NCBI RefSeq assembly: GCF_040518285.1 | Contig: NZ_CP155449.1 | Location: forward strand, 1,860,001 to 1,924,000 | Reading direction: 5' to 3' | Length of the DNA: 64,000 nt | Source: Knoellia sp. S7-12 | GTDB lineage: Bacteria; Actinomycetota; Actinomycetes; Actinomycetales; Dermatophilaceae | Shown here: piece by piece, positions 1 through 13,716 of the stretch | Layout of the letters: every line of letters starts with the position of its first letter | Position numbering within the stretch: the first letter of the stretch is position 1 | The notes under the pieces: generated by a model | Seen by the model: only the letters and a program-made list of their open reading frames with translations | Told to the model about the DNA's origin: nothing | Databases searched by the model: none | Translations under genes and position numbers: made by a program

Positions 1-69
1 GCTAGTGTGGGTGCACCGCGAAGATCCAAGTCGCGTCGGATTCGGTCACTCTGAGAGTGGGTCACGAAT

Positions 70-99
70 TTGACGCCCAAGTGTGGCCGCGGGTAAGTT
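70..99 (+). promoter_or_regulatory. Probable rRNA operon promoter
   Basis: A -35 box TTGACG (70-75) is followed after 18 bases by a -10 box TAAGTT (94-99). Transcription would begin near 105, giving a leader of roughly 275 bases ahead of 16S. The spacing is one base longer than the 17-base optimum. It is the best sigma-70-type pair I can see before the 16S gene. Its use is inferred. Confidence 0.55.
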
Positions 100-380
100 T
101 GGAGAGTTGCCCCTGAGTCTGGCCCTGATGGGCTGGGTGGTGGTGTGCGTCCGATCCTTGAGAACTCAACAGCGTGTCAAAAATCGATGCCAATTAACCT
201 CGTCTGAGGGTGGCTGCGATTCGCCTTTGTGGGTGATGAGTGGTTGTTCTTTTTCGATTATCCTTTGGTTGACAATGATCAAACAGTGTTTTTTGCTGGT
301 TGTTCTTGCTCAGCTGGGTAGACAACCCTTTATTGGGTTCAGTTTTATCCAACCTCTTTTGGGGGTTGGGTTTGTGAACA
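100..380 (+). promoter_or_regulatory. rRNA operon leader (pre-16S)
   Basis: This is the transcribed spacer before 16S. A motif TTGAGAACTCAACAG (about 158-172) recurs as TTGAGAACTACACAG in the 16S-23S spacer (about 2214-2228). Repetition ahead of both large rRNAs is expected of antitermination or processing signals. A C-rich/G-rich hairpin (about 349-371, CCAACCTC with GGGGTTGG) lies just before 16S and may be part of the RNase III processing stem. A TTGACA at 269-274 lacks a matching -10. No protein gene is credible here. Confidence 0.5.
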
Positions 381-5371
<4,991 letters not shown>

Positions 5372-5513
5372 TACACACTAAAAAGTTGCGTTCGCGTCCA
5401 CTGTGCAGTTCCCGAGATACGGTCGGGAACCCCCCACACACACCACCACCCCCACAAAGGGTGAAACCCGGTGCGTGACAAACGGGGGGAAGAACAACCA
5501 CATCTCCATAGAG

Positions 5514-5632
5514 TTTCGGCTGTCATAGCGAAGGGGAAACGCCCGGCTCCATTCCGAACCCGGAAGCTAAGCCCTTCAGCGCCGATGGTACTGCACTGGT
5601 GACGGTGTGGGAGAGTAGGACGCAGCCGGACA
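5514..5632 (+). rRNA. rrf: 5S ribosomal RNA
   Basis: About 119 nt. The terminal helix pairs TTCGGCTG at the 5' end with CAGCCGGA at the 3' end (one G-U pair). The conserved core CCGAACCCGGAAGCTAAGCC lies in the middle and GGGAGAGTAGG near the end. It follows 23S after about 140 bases and closes the operon. Ends are approximate by one or two bases. Confidence 0.93.
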
Positions 5633-5640
5633 AACATTCA

Positions 5641-5673
5641 AGAAATGGCCCGCCACTATGGCGGGCCATTTCT
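5641..5673 (+). terminator. rRNA operon intrinsic terminator
   Basis: A perfect 14-bp inverted repeat, AGAAATGGCCCGCC (5641-5654) and GGCGGGCCATTTCT (5660-5673), is separated by the five-base loop ACTAT. The stem ends in a T-rich stretch and lies 8 bases after 5S. It insulates the rRNA operon from the TPR gene downstream. Confidence 0.9.
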
Positions 5674-5764
5674 CATTTGCGGGTCTGTGCGTTCCCACGC
5701 ACGGCCCCATAGACTGCACGTGCTCGATGCGGCTAGCGCCGCCTGACCTGCCTGGAGGGTATTC

Positions 5765-6781
5765 ATGACCGACGAGAACCGTGGACCACGCCGAGACGGC
5801 GGGCGTGATGACTCGCGTCGTGGCGGGTCCGATCGCGACGGCGGCTCCAGAGGACGAGACGCCAGCGGCCGCGCCCCACGCAGTGGCGACCGGCCTGACC
5901 GTGGGCGCGAAGACCGTCGTGATGGTCCGCCTGCTGCTCGACGCGATGACCGCGGTTCGCGCAGCTCGGGCAATGATGACCGCCGCGACGGCGGGCGTCC
6001 CACCCGCGGTGGTGCGGAGCGCGACAGAGAGCAGCGTGGCGGACCCCGGCTCGCGCCAAAGACCGCGCGTCGACCGGAACCCCGTATCCCGGACGGCGTC
6101 ACCGGCAACGAGTTGGACCGTTCGGTGCACCAGCAGTTGCGCACCCTGAGCAAGGAGAACGCAGAGGGCGTGGCCCAGCACTTGGTGATGGTCGCTGCAC
6201 TCCTCGAGGCCGACGAGATCGAAAATGCCATGGCGCACGCCGAGACGGCCGTACGCCGGGCCGGCCGTGTTCCCGCGGCTCGCGAAGCTCTTGGCATGGT
6301 GGCCTACCGTTCTGGCGACTTTGCCCGTGCTCTCGGTGAGTTCCGCACCGTGCGACGTATCAGCGGCTCGGATCACCTCATTCCGCTCATGGTCGACTGC
6401 GAACGTGGACTCGGGCGTCATGAGCGCGCCCTGGACCTGGCCCAATCCCCGGAGGCCAAGAGGCTTCCCAAGGAAGAGCGCGTCGAGCTGGCCATCGTCA
6501 TCAGCGGCATTCGACGCGACCTCGGTCAGACCGACGCCGCTCTGGTCGCGTTGCAGATCCCCGAGCTCAAGAAGTCGAACCAGCCGCGTTTGGCCTACGC
6601 CTATGCGGACACGCTGCTTGGCTTGGGACGCGTGGCAGAAGCCCGTGACTGGTTCGAGAAAGCGGCGGACGCCGACGTCGAGTACGAGACCGACGCCGTT
6701 GAGCGCCTTGAGGAACTGGACGGGGTGAGCACCACCGATCTCCTCGGGGGTGCCGACGAGGAGGACGAGGTCAACGAGTGA
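5765..6781 (+). CDS. TPR protein with Arg/Asp/Gly-rich N-terminus
   Basis: A 338-residue soluble protein. About the first 95 residues are low complexity, rich in Arg, Asp, Gly and Ser with RGG/RDR-like runs, and are probably disordered and possibly RNA- or partner-binding. The rest is alpha-helical with tetratricopeptide-like repeats: alternating small and large hydrophobic residues in A..LVMVAALLEADEIE and later AETAVRRAGRVPAAREALGM. No catalytic motif is seen. The ATG follows GGAGG at 5754-5758. The next gene, a HAD phosphatase, overlaps by 4 bases, so the two are likely co-expressed. The role is unknown; TPRs normally scaffold protein complexes. Confidence 0.85.
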   Translation: MTDENRGPRRDGGRDDSRRGGSDRDGGSRGRDASGRAPRSGDRPDRGREDRRDGPPAARRDDRGSRSSGNDDRRDGGRPTRGGAERDREQRGGPRLAPKTARRPEPRIPDGVTGNELDRSVHQQLRTLSKENAEGVAQHLVMVAALLEADEIENAMAHAETAVRRAGRVPAAREALGMVAYRSGDFARALGEFRTVRRISGSDHLIPLMVDCERGLGRHERALDLAQSPEAKRLPKEERVELAIVISGIRRDLGQTDAALVALQIPELKKSNQPRLAYAYADTLLGLGRVAEARDWFEKAADADVEYETDAVERLEELDGVSTTDLLGGADEEDEVNE

Positions 6782-7698
6782 GGCTCGTTGATCGCTACGA
6801 CGCGATCGTCTGCGATCTCGATGGTGTCGTCTATCGAGGCGACCCCGCGGTGCCACATGCCGTGGAAGCGCTGTCCGCGGCGGGGATCCCCATCCAGTTC
6901 GCAACCAACAACGCTTCGCGACCGCCACGACAGGTGGCTGACCACCTACGTCGTCTGGGCCTCGACATCACCGACGACTCCGTGGCCACGAGTAGTCAAG
7001 CGGCCGCATGGGTTCTCACGCGGCACCTCGAGCCAGGCGCCGCGGTGCTCGCCATCGGAGGAGAGGGTGTGGCGCAGGCGCTGCGAGAGAGCGGTTTCGT
7101 CCCCGTCACTTCGATTGACGACCGCCCTGCAGCTGTCGTCCAGGGCTACGGCCCCGACGTGAGCGCGACGGATCTGGCGCAGGCGGCATACGCCGTGCAA
7201 CGCGGGGCGCTCTGGTTGGCGACCAACACCGATCACACGTTGCCGACGGCAGACGGCTTTGCCCCGGGCAACGGTGCGTTGGTCCTGGCGGTGGGCGCGG
7301 CAGTGGGCCGAGGACCCGAACTGGTCGCTGGAAAGCCCGACGAACCGCTGTATCTCATGTGCGCCGAGCGCCTGGGCGTTGCGCCGAATCGGGTTCTGGC
7401 CATTGGTGATCGGCTCGAGACCGACATCGAAGGTGCGCATCAAGCGGGGATGGACTCGCTGTTGGTGCTGACGGGCGTGCACGGTGTCAGTGACGCCGTC
7501 GCAGCTCCTCCGCAGGCCCGCCCGACATGGATGGCACCGGACCTGCGCGCCCTTCTTGTCGAGATTGATGAGCTGGAGCGGACCTCAGAGCTGTTGCGCG
7601 CGGAGTGGGAGATCCGCGATCACGAGCAGGTCGACGCTGGCAGCACCAGGGTCTTGCCGCCGGAACTTGCCGCGCTGAGTGACTCGCTGAGTGACTGA
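6778..7698 (+). CDS. HAD-IIA family phosphatase (NagD-like)
   Basis: 306 residues. Haloacid dehalogenase superfamily, subclass IIA. The nucleophile motif DLDGVVYRG lies at the N-terminus with an Asp at +2; motif II is seen as ATNNASRP; motif III/IV is GDRLETDIEGA near residue 205. Family members dephosphorylate small phosphometabolites such as p-nitrophenyl phosphate, UMP or 2-phosphoglycolate; the substrate cannot be read from sequence. The GTG start overlaps the TPR gene stop (GTGA). A C-terminal extension of about 40 residues after the core has no recognised motif. Confidence 0.88.
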   Translation: MRLVDRYDAIVCDLDGVVYRGDPAVPHAVEALSAAGIPIQFATNNASRPPRQVADHLRRLGLDITDDSVATSSQAAAWVLTRHLEPGAAVLAIGGEGVAQALRESGFVPVTSIDDRPAAVVQGYGPDVSATDLAQAAYAVQRGALWLATNTDHTLPTADGFAPGNGALVLAVGAAVGRGPELVAGKPDEPLYLMCAERLGVAPNRVLAIGDRLETDIEGAHQAGMDSLLVLTGVHGVSDAVAAPPQARPTWMAPDLRALLVEIDELERTSELLRAEWEIRDHEQVDAGSTRVLPPELAALSDSLSD

Positions 7699-7765
7699 CG
7701 GGCCGCTACGGACTCCACTCGCCGAGTAGCGTGGGCGAGAACCACCACGAACCACAGGAGGAACC

Positions 7766-8674
7766 ATGGCCAAGCGGTCGATCCAGGGATACGTCGAGCT
7801 CGCCTCAGGGCTGGGCGAGATGACCAAGGGTGCTGCCAAGGAGGCAGCCGCCGAACTCGTCTCCCTCACCAACGCAGACCTGTCGCCGAAGAAGGTCACG
7901 AAGCAGGCGAGCCAGTTGGCCGATGACCTCATCGCCGCTGCGAAGTCCAACCGCAAGAGCCTGGTGGCACTCGTGCGCTCCGAGGTCGACAAGGCCGTAG
8001 GTCGTCTCGACGTGGGAAGCCTCCAGAAGGAGATCTCCAACGTCACGGACACGGTCCACACGTTGCGCGGTCAGGTCGAAGAGTTGGCCTCGTCGGTCTC
8101 CGGCCGCTCGATGAAGACCGCGTCCGGCGCGGCCACCGGCGCTGTCAAGGTCGTTGACTCTGCCGGCGACGCAGCCCGCAACACCGCAACGGCCGCGGCA
8201 CCGAGCCGACGACCGGCCCGCTCGGCCCTGAAGAGGACCGCCAAGAAGGCACCGGCCAAGAAGGTGTCCACGGCGAAGAAGTCCGCTCCAGACACCTCGG
8301 TCGCGAAGAAGTCTGCTGCCAAGGCCACGCCTGCCAAGAAGGCCGCCACGGCCACGAAGACAGCGACCAAGGCCCCGGCCAAGAAGGTGTCGACGGCCAA
8401 GACGACAGCCGCCAAGAAGGCTGCGCCCGCGAAGACGACAGCCGCCAAGAAGGCTGCGCCCGCGAAGACGACAGCCGCCAAGAAGGCTGCGCCCGCGAAG
8501 ACGACAGCCGCCAAGAAGGCTGCGCCCGCGAAGACGACAGCCGCCAAGAAGGCAACTCCGGCCACGAAGGCTACGACGGCGACGCCCGCCAAGAAGACCT
8601 CCACTGCCACCACGGCGTCGAAGACCACCTCCCCCTCCGCCTCGTCCGCGACCCCGTCGGTGGGCGGCGCGTGA
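7766..8674 (+). CDS. Lys/Ala-rich histone-H1-like DNA-binding protein
   Basis: 302 residues in two parts. Residues 1 to about 110 are a helical region with heptad-like hydrophobics, like the coiled N-terminus of small actinobacterial nucleoid proteins. Residues about 140-300 are a basic, Pro/Ala/Lys tail with repeated AAKKAAPAKTT units and AKKVSTAK variants, resembling eukaryotic histone H1 tails. It probably binds DNA non-specifically, or RNA. The ATG has an ideal AGGAGG at 7757-7762 after a 67-base gap, so it may have its own promoter. The gene overlaps the next by 4 bases (GTGA). Confidence 0.8.
   Translation: MAKRSIQGYVELASGLGEMTKGAAKEAAAELVSLTNADLSPKKVTKQASQLADDLIAAAKSNRKSLVALVRSEVDKAVGRLDVGSLQKEISNVTDTVHTLRGQVEELASSVSGRSMKTASGAATGAVKVVDSAGDAARNTATAAAPSRRPARSALKRTAKKAPAKKVSTAKKSAPDTSVAKKSAAKATPAKKAATATKTATKAPAKKVSTAKTTAAKKAAPAKTTAAKKAAPAKTTAAKKAAPAKTTAAKKAAPAKTTAAKKATPATKATTATPAKKTSTATTASKTTSPSASSATPSVGGA
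8399..8563 (+). repeat. 33-bp in-frame tandem repeat in the histone-like gene
   Basis: Four identical 33-base units start at 8399, 8432, 8465 and 8498, and a fifth, partly diverged, at 8531. Each encodes KTTAAKKAAPA. Identity at the nucleotide level, including third positions, points to recent slippage or recombination, so copy number probably varies between strains. Confidence 0.92.
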
Positions 8675-8994
8675 GCGAACAGGTTTCTCAGCCGTCCGAA
8701 TCGGACCGGTTCGAGGTGACTGACGTCGACGAGACCCTCCACGACACGGAGACGTCGGCGTCACCTCGGGCCGAGTCCGCAGGAGCGGACGACACATCTC
8801 CCGAGTCCGGATCCGAGCCGCCGTCCGAGCCGCAACCCGAAGTCGGGGGAGCGCCCGAGACTGGTGACCTCGTCATCGACGCCTCGTTGCGCGACCTCGC
8901 CGATGCCCCTGCCGACGACCTCGACGCGCAGATCGAGCGCGGCGAGCAGGTGCAGCGCACCCTGCAGGGTCGACTCAGCGACCTCGGAGGCTGA
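8671..8994 (+). CDS. Small acidic hypothetical protein
   Basis: 107 residues. The first 60 are Ser/Glu/Asp/Pro-rich and disordered; the last 40 hold an amphipathic helix (DDLDAQIERGEQVQRTLQG). It overlaps the histone-like gene by GTGA and runs into tlyA. A strongly acidic small protein placed beside a strongly basic one could be a partner for its tail; that is inference. Small proteins with a similar C-terminal helix are common before tlyA in actinobacteria, to my recollection. Function unknown. Confidence 0.65.
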   Translation: MSEQVSQPSESDRFEVTDVDETLHDTETSASPRAESAGADDTSPESGSEPPSEPQPEVGGAPETGDLVIDASLRDLADAPADDLDAQIERGEQVQRTLQGRLSDLGG

Positions 8995-8995
8995 C

Positions 8996-9799
8996 ATCGC
9001 TCGGCTCGACGCCGAGCTCGTGCGCCGCGGGCTCGCGCGCTCACGGGGGGAGGCGAGGGAACTCGTCGAAGCCGGGCTCGTGACCGTGGACGGGAAGGTT
9101 GCGCGCAAGCCGGCGACCGTCACGGATGAGGGGAGCACGGTCGAGGTCTCGTCCGACAGCCCGCGATGGGTCGGTCGGGCAGCGCACAAGCTCGACCACG
9201 CCTTCACCGTCTGGGAGCCTCACGGCCTCACGGCCTCGGGGCGCAGCTGCCTTGACGTCGGAGCCTCGACTGGCGGGTTCACCCAGGTCCTGCTGGCCCG
9301 CGGCGCCAGTCATGTGGTGGCACTCGACGTGGGCCGTGACCAGCTCGTCGCCGAGCTGCGCGCCGACCCGCGGGTCACCGAGCGCAGTCGCACCTCGATC
9401 CGCGACGTGGAACCTGAGCAGATCGGCACCTTCGACGTCGTGGTCGGGGACCTCTCCTTCATCTCGCTGACGCTCGTCCTCGAGCCGATGTCACGACTCA
9501 CCAACCCCGGCGGTGACGTCGTGCTGCTCGTCAAGCCGCAGTTCGAGGTGGGGCGTGGTCGCTTGAGCAAGAACGGCATCGTCACCGATCCGCGGCAGCG
9601 GCGGCGGGCGCTCACTGACGTCGTGGCTGCAGCGCAGGCCGCTGGCCTCGGAGTCCACGGGCTCATGCGCAGCCCGATCCACGGTGGAGGGGGCAACACC
9701 GAGTACCTCATGTGGGCTCGGTCAGGGGTCTCGGGCACGATGGACCACGGTGCGGTGACTGCCGCAGTCCGTGAGCTGAGCAAGGAGGTTCGAGCGTGA
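8996..9799 (+). CDS. tlyA: TlyA-type rRNA 2'-O-methyltransferase / S4-domain protein
   Basis: Methylates ribose 2'-OH groups in rRNA (16S and, in mycobacteria, 23S), affecting capreomycin sensitivity. An N-terminal S4 RNA-binding domain (DAELVRRGLARSR) is followed by an FtsJ-type Rossmann methyltransferase with motif I LDVGASTGGFTQ, and DVVVGDLSFISL containing the acidic catalytic region. The start is odd: homology begins by about 9005, but no ATG, GTG or TTG lies in frame between 8906 and 9019. GGAGG at 8986-8990 sits 5 bases before an ATC codon at 8996, which I use here. Alternatives are ATG 8903 (overlapping the previous gene by 92 bases) or GTG 9020 (clipping the S4 domain). The last codon overlaps nadK by GTGA. 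Confidence 0.85.
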   Translation: MARLDAELVRRGLARSRGEARELVEAGLVTVDGKVARKPATVTDEGSTVEVSSDSPRWVGRAAHKLDHAFTVWEPHGLTASGRSCLDVGASTGGFTQVLLARGASHVVALDVGRDQLVAELRADPRVTERSRTSIRDVEPEQIGTFDVVVGDLSFISLTLVLEPMSRLTNPGGDVVLLVKPQFEVGRGRLSKNGIVTDPRQRRRALTDVVAAAQAAGLGVHGLMRSPIHGGGGNTEYLMWARSGVSGTMDHGAVTAAVRELSKEVRA

Positions 9800-10764
9800 G
9801 CGAGTCTCGCCGCATCCTTCTTGTGGTCCACCCCAACCGTCCCGAGGTCCACGACCACGCGCTCGGCGTGGTCAAGCGCCTCAAGGCAGCGGGCGTGGCC
9901 GTCGCGGTCATCAGCGATGAGATGCGAGGCACCCCGCTCGAGGACGCCCCCGACCTCATCAGTGCCGACCCTGCCGATCCGACCCACGGCTGCGAGCTCG
10001 TCTGCATCCTCGGCGGAGACGGATCCATCCTGCGCGCGGCCGAGCTGTCCCGGGGTTCGGGCGTCCCGCTGCTCGGGGTCAACTTTGGCCACGTCGGATT
10101 CCTCGCCGAGGTGGAGCGAGACGACCTCGACGTCACGGTGGAGCGCATCGTCTCGAGGCAATACACCGTCGAGGAGCGCATGACCCTCGAGGTCGTCGCG
10201 ATGCACGACGGTCAGACCGTCTTCAAGAGCTGGGCCCTCAACGAGGTGACGGTCGAGAAGGCGTCGCGTGAGCGGATGATCGAGCTCACCGTCGAGATCG
10301 ACGGTCGCCCGCTCTCGACGTGGGGCTGCGACGGCGTCGTCATGGCCACCCCCACGGGATCGACCGCCTACGCGTTCTCGGCCGGTGGTCCGGTCGTCTG
10401 GCCCGATGTCGAGGCCATGCTGCTCGTCCCCATCAGCGCCCACGCCCTCTTTGCGCGGCCCCTCGTCGTCGGGCCCGACAGTCAGCTGGCCGTCGAGGTC
10501 GTGCCGCGAACCGAAGGCGGGGGCGTCGTCTGGTGCGACGGTCGCCGAGCCATCGACCTTCCTCCCGGCGCGCGCATCCAGGTGCATCGCAGCGCCGACT
10601 CCGTGCGACTCGCGCGCTTTGCCGCGTCGCCCTTCACCGACCGTCTCGTCGAGAAGTTCGACCTCTCGGTGCACGGCTGGCGTGGTGCTGCTCGCCGCGC
10701 GAGCGAGTCCGCGATGGGTTCCGGCACCGAGTCCGACGCCGAATCCGGCACCGAGACGGGCTGA
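9796..10764 (+). CDS. nadK: NAD kinase
   Basis: 322 residues. Phosphorylates NAD to NADP with ATP or polyphosphate. The diagnostic GGDGS loop is in ILGGDGSILRAAE near residue 75, followed by GVNFGHVGFLAE and the second conserved block TPTGSTAYAFSAGGP near residue 187. The GTG start overlaps tlyA by 4 bases. The final 25 residues form a Ser/Glu/Gly-rich tail beyond the usual domain end, probably disordered. The order tlyA-nadK-recN is a widespread actinobacterial cluster. Confidence 0.95.
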   Translation: MSESRRILLVVHPNRPEVHDHALGVVKRLKAAGVAVAVISDEMRGTPLEDAPDLISADPADPTHGCELVCILGGDGSILRAAELSRGSGVPLLGVNFGHVGFLAEVERDDLDVTVERIVSRQYTVEERMTLEVVAMHDGQTVFKSWALNEVTVEKASRERMIELTVEIDGRPLSTWGCDGVVMATPTGSTAYAFSAGGPVVWPDVEAMLLVPISAHALFARPLVVGPDSQLAVEVVPRTEGGGVVWCDGRRAIDLPPGARIQVHRSADSVRLARFAASPFTDRLVEKFDLSVHGWRGAARRASESAMGSGTESDAESGTETG

Positions 10765-10773
10765 CCGGGACCA

Positions 10774-12483
10774 GTGCTACAAGAGATCAGGATCAAAGAC
10801 GTCGGCATCATCGATGAGTCGATCATCGAGTTCGGGCCGGGGCTGACCGTGCTCACCGGTGAGACCGGTGCAGGCAAGACGATGGTCGTCACAAGCCTCG
10901 GGCTGCTGCTTGGATCGCGCTCTGACTCCGGTCTGGTCCGCGAGGGATCCGGTCGCGCTGTCATCGAGGGCGTCTTCGACGTGGCAGCCGATCACCCGGC
11001 AAAACTTCGAGCCGCAGAGGCCGGCGGAGACGTCGATGAGAGTTTGGTGCTGGTCCGCACCGTGAGCGGTGAGGGTCGCTCGCGCGCCCACGTCGGAGGC
11101 CGCAGCGCACCCGTCGGGGTGCTCAGCGAACTGGGCGAACACCTCGTCGCTGTCCATGGACAAGCAGATCAATGGCGGTTGAGGCGCCCGGAGGAGCACC
11201 GCGAACTGCTCGACGCGTTCGGTGGTCGTCCGGTGGCAGGTGTGCGGACGGCATACAACGAGGCGTATGCCGCACACGCCTCGGCTCTCGCGGAACTCGA
11301 GTCGTTGCGCGCTGCCGCGCGCGAACGCGCCCAGGAGCTCGACCTGCTGCATCGAGGACTGGAACGCATCGCCGCGGTGGAGCCGGTCGCTGGTGAAGAC
11401 GCAGACCTCCGCGTCGAGGACGAACGGCTGGCACACGCAGAGGAATTGCGTCGCGGTTCGAGTGAGGCGCATTTGCTCCTGGCTGGTGACGACGACGCTT
11501 CTGGTGGCGCTGACGGTGGGGTGATGGGTGCCCTGGCTTCGGCGAGGTCGTCCATGAGTCAGGTGAGCGCCAATGACCCCGCGCTCGCGGACCTGGAGCG
11601 CCGCCTCAACGAGGTCACGCACCTCATCACCGATCTTGCGTCCGACCTCTCCAGCTACGTCGCGGATATCGACCTGGACCCCGGCCGACTCGAGTTCGTC
11701 CAGGAGCGCCGGTCGCAGCTCACGGACCTCACGCGCAGCTATGGCGAGACGATCGAGGACGTCATCGCATGGAGTGCGACCGCGTCCAGGCGCGTGCTGG
11801 AGCTCGAGGGCGACGATGACCGGATCGACGTGCTCGAGAAGGAGGTGGGAGCCCTCGAGGCAGACCGGGTCGCCTCGGCGAAGAAGCTCTCCACCGCTCG
11901 GCGCAAGGCAGCCAAAACCTTGTCGGCGCGCATCGGCGACGAGCTGAGTCACTTGGCCATGGGTTCGGCCACGGTTGTCGTCGCGGTCGACGAGGCAGGT
12001 CGGCTCGGTCCGCACGGCGGCGATGAGGTCGAGATCGGGTTGGCGGCCAACGTCGGGAGCACGCCACGCAGCGTCAGCAAGGCGGCCTCCGGTGGTGAGC
12101 TCTCGCGGGTGATGCTCGCGATCGAGGTCGCGACGGCCACCTCCGACACCACGAGCTCAGTGCCGACCTTCGTCTTCGATGAGGTGGATTCCGGCGTCGG
12201 CGGGCGGGCTGCTCTCGATGTCGGAGCCCGACTGGCTGCTCTCGCGACGAGCGCGCAGGTGATCGTCGTGACGCACCTGGCCCAGGTGGCCGCGCACGCT
12301 GATCACCATCTCGTCGTGTCCAAGGCCGACGACGGTCAAGTGACTCGCAGCGGTGTTCGCCGGGTCACGGGGGAGGAACGGGTCAGCGAGCTCGCCCGAA
12401 TGATGGCAGGCGGTGTGAGCGACGCGGCCCTGGAACACGCCCGGGACCTGCTCGCCGACCTCGGACAAAGCGCCGACGCCTGA
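10774..12483 (+). CDS. recN: DNA repair ATPase RecN
   Basis: 569 residues. SMC-like ATPase acting in double-strand-break repair. The N-terminus reads FGPGLTVLTGETGAGKTMVV with Walker A GETGAGKT; two coiled-coil arms follow (about 150-380); the C-terminal half has the ABC signature SGGELSRVMLA near residue 440 and Walker B TFVFDEVDSGVGG near 465. Length matches the family. The GTG start is 10 bases after nadK. Glu/Asp-rich coiled segments are normal for this family. Confidence 0.96.
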   Translation: MLQEIRIKDVGIIDESIIEFGPGLTVLTGETGAGKTMVVTSLGLLLGSRSDSGLVREGSGRAVIEGVFDVAADHPAKLRAAEAGGDVDESLVLVRTVSGEGRSRAHVGGRSAPVGVLSELGEHLVAVHGQADQWRLRRPEEHRELLDAFGGRPVAGVRTAYNEAYAAHASALAELESLRAAARERAQELDLLHRGLERIAAVEPVAGEDADLRVEDERLAHAEELRRGSSEAHLLLAGDDDASGGADGGVMGALASARSSMSQVSANDPALADLERRLNEVTHLITDLASDLSSYVADIDLDPGRLEFVQERRSQLTDLTRSYGETIEDVIAWSATASRRVLELEGDDDRIDVLEKEVGALEADRVASAKKLSTARRKAAKTLSARIGDELSHLAMGSATVVVAVDEAGRLGPHGGDEVEIGLAANVGSTPRSVSKAASGGELSRVMLAIEVATATSDTTSSVPTFVFDEVDSGVGGRAALDVGARLAALATSAQVIVVTHLAQVAAHADHHLVVSKADDGQVTRSGVRRVTGEERVSELARMMAGGVSDAALEHARDLLADLGQSADA

Positions 12484-12525
12484 CCGGCCGCGCCCTCTGC
12501 GGCCCTGAGGGTTGCGCGTGGCACG

Positions 12526-13716
12526 ATGTGCTGGATGCCCTTCACGACCCGCCTCCGCCGCGAACGCGACCCCGGACCTGCCGGCGTCAGCGGCCCTGCC
12601 CGCGTGGACCCACGGACCAAGGACCTGACCAAGCGCCTCAAGCCCGGCGACATCGCCGTCATCAACCATGTCGACATCGACCGGGTGAGCGCTGAGGCGC
12701 TGGTGGCCTGTCGTCCCGCCGCGGTCGTCAACGCAGCGACGTCGATCTCTGGGCGATATCCCAACCTCGGACCCGAGATCCTGCTCGCGGCGGGCATCCC
12801 GTTGCTCGATGCGGTCGGTGACGAGGCGATGAAGGTCACCGATGGCACCCGTGTCCATCTCGACGGCGCGAACCTCATGGCCGGCGACCGGGTCGTCGCC
12901 ACGGGTCAGGCTCTCGACGAGGCCTTGGTGACAGCGTCGATGGCCGATGCACGAGCTGGGCTCAACGATCAGCTCGAGGCGTTCGCCGCCAACACGATGG
13001 AGTATCTCAAGCAGGAACGTGCCCTGCTCCTCGACGGTGTGGGCGTCCCCGACATCCAGACCGATCTCGACGGTCGCCACGTCCTCATCGTGGTCCGCGG
13101 GTACCACTACAAGGAGGACCTGAAGATGCTTCGGTCCTACATCCGCGAGTTCAAACCGATCCTCATCGGCGTCGATGGGGGAGCAGACGCCATCGTCGAG
13201 GCCCGCCACAAGCCGGACCTCATCGTCGGCGACATGGACTCCGTCTCCGACGCGACGCTGAGGTCCGGCGCCGAGGTCGTGGTCCACGCCTACCGTGACG
13301 GCCGCGCGCCCGGCCTGGAGCGCGTGCGTGATCTGGGGGTCGAACCGGTCGTCTTCCCCGCCACCGGCACGAGCGAGGACGTCGCGATGCTGCTCGCCGA
13401 CGACAAGGGCGCGACCCTCATCGTCGCCGTCGGAACCCACGCCACCCTCATCGAGTTCCTCGACAAGGGACGCTCGGGCATGGCCAGCACGTTCCTCACC
13501 CGGTTGCGCGTCGGCGGCAAACTCGTCGACGCCAAGGGTGTGAGTCGTCTCTATCGCTCACGCATCTCGGGAACCTGGCTCCTCCTTCTCGTTCTCGTTG
13601 GCCTGTGCGCGTTGGCCGCCGCGCTCTGGGCCTCCCCCGGAGGCAAGGTGTTGCTGCAAGTCCTGGGTGCCCGCCTCGACGATCTCTGGTCCGCACTCGG
13701 AGGAATCTTCACGTGA
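12526..13716 (+). CDS. steA: SteA-like cytokinetic ring / cell separation protein
   Basis: About 396 residues; ATG 12535 is an equally good start. A cytoplasmic region resembling thiamine pyrophosphokinase-type folds (VDGGADAIVEARHKPDLIVG and GDMDSVS are clear) is followed by a single C-terminal transmembrane helix (SGTWLLLLVLVGLCALAAAL) and a short tail. In Corynebacterium SteA forms a complex with SteB that localises to the septum and controls daughter cell separation. The gene order steA-steB here matches. The catalytic status of the pyrophosphokinase-like fold is unknown. It overlaps steB by GTGA. Confidence 0.85.
   Translation: MCWMPFTTRLRRERDPGPAGVSGPARVDPRTKDLTKRLKPGDIAVINHVDIDRVSAEALVACRPAAVVNAATSISGRYPNLGPEILLAAGIPLLDAVGDEAMKVTDGTRVHLDGANLMAGDRVVATGQALDEALVTASMADARAGLNDQLEAFAANTMEYLKQERALLLDGVGVPDIQTDLDGRHVLIVVRGYHYKEDLKMLRSYIREFKPILIGVDGGADAIVEARHKPDLIVGDMDSVSDATLRSGAEVVVHAYRDGRAPGLERVRDLGVEPVVFPATGTSEDVAMLLADDKGATLIVAVGTHATLIEFLDKGRSGMASTFLTRLRVGGKLVDAKGVSRLYRSRISGTWLLLLVLVGLCALAAALWASPGGKVLLQVLGARLDDLWSALGGIFT

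Noticed and set aside
269..274. TTGACA as a second rRNA promoter
   Set aside because: No TANNNT-like -10 at 16-18 bases.
8399..8563. Regular 33-base repeats resembling a CRISPR array
   Set aside because: The units are contiguous, without spacers, and in frame in a Lys/Ala-rich gene.
13605..13712. An upstream extension of steB
   Set aside because: It reads in another frame inside steA; GTG 13713 gives the conserved N-terminus and a GTGA overlap.
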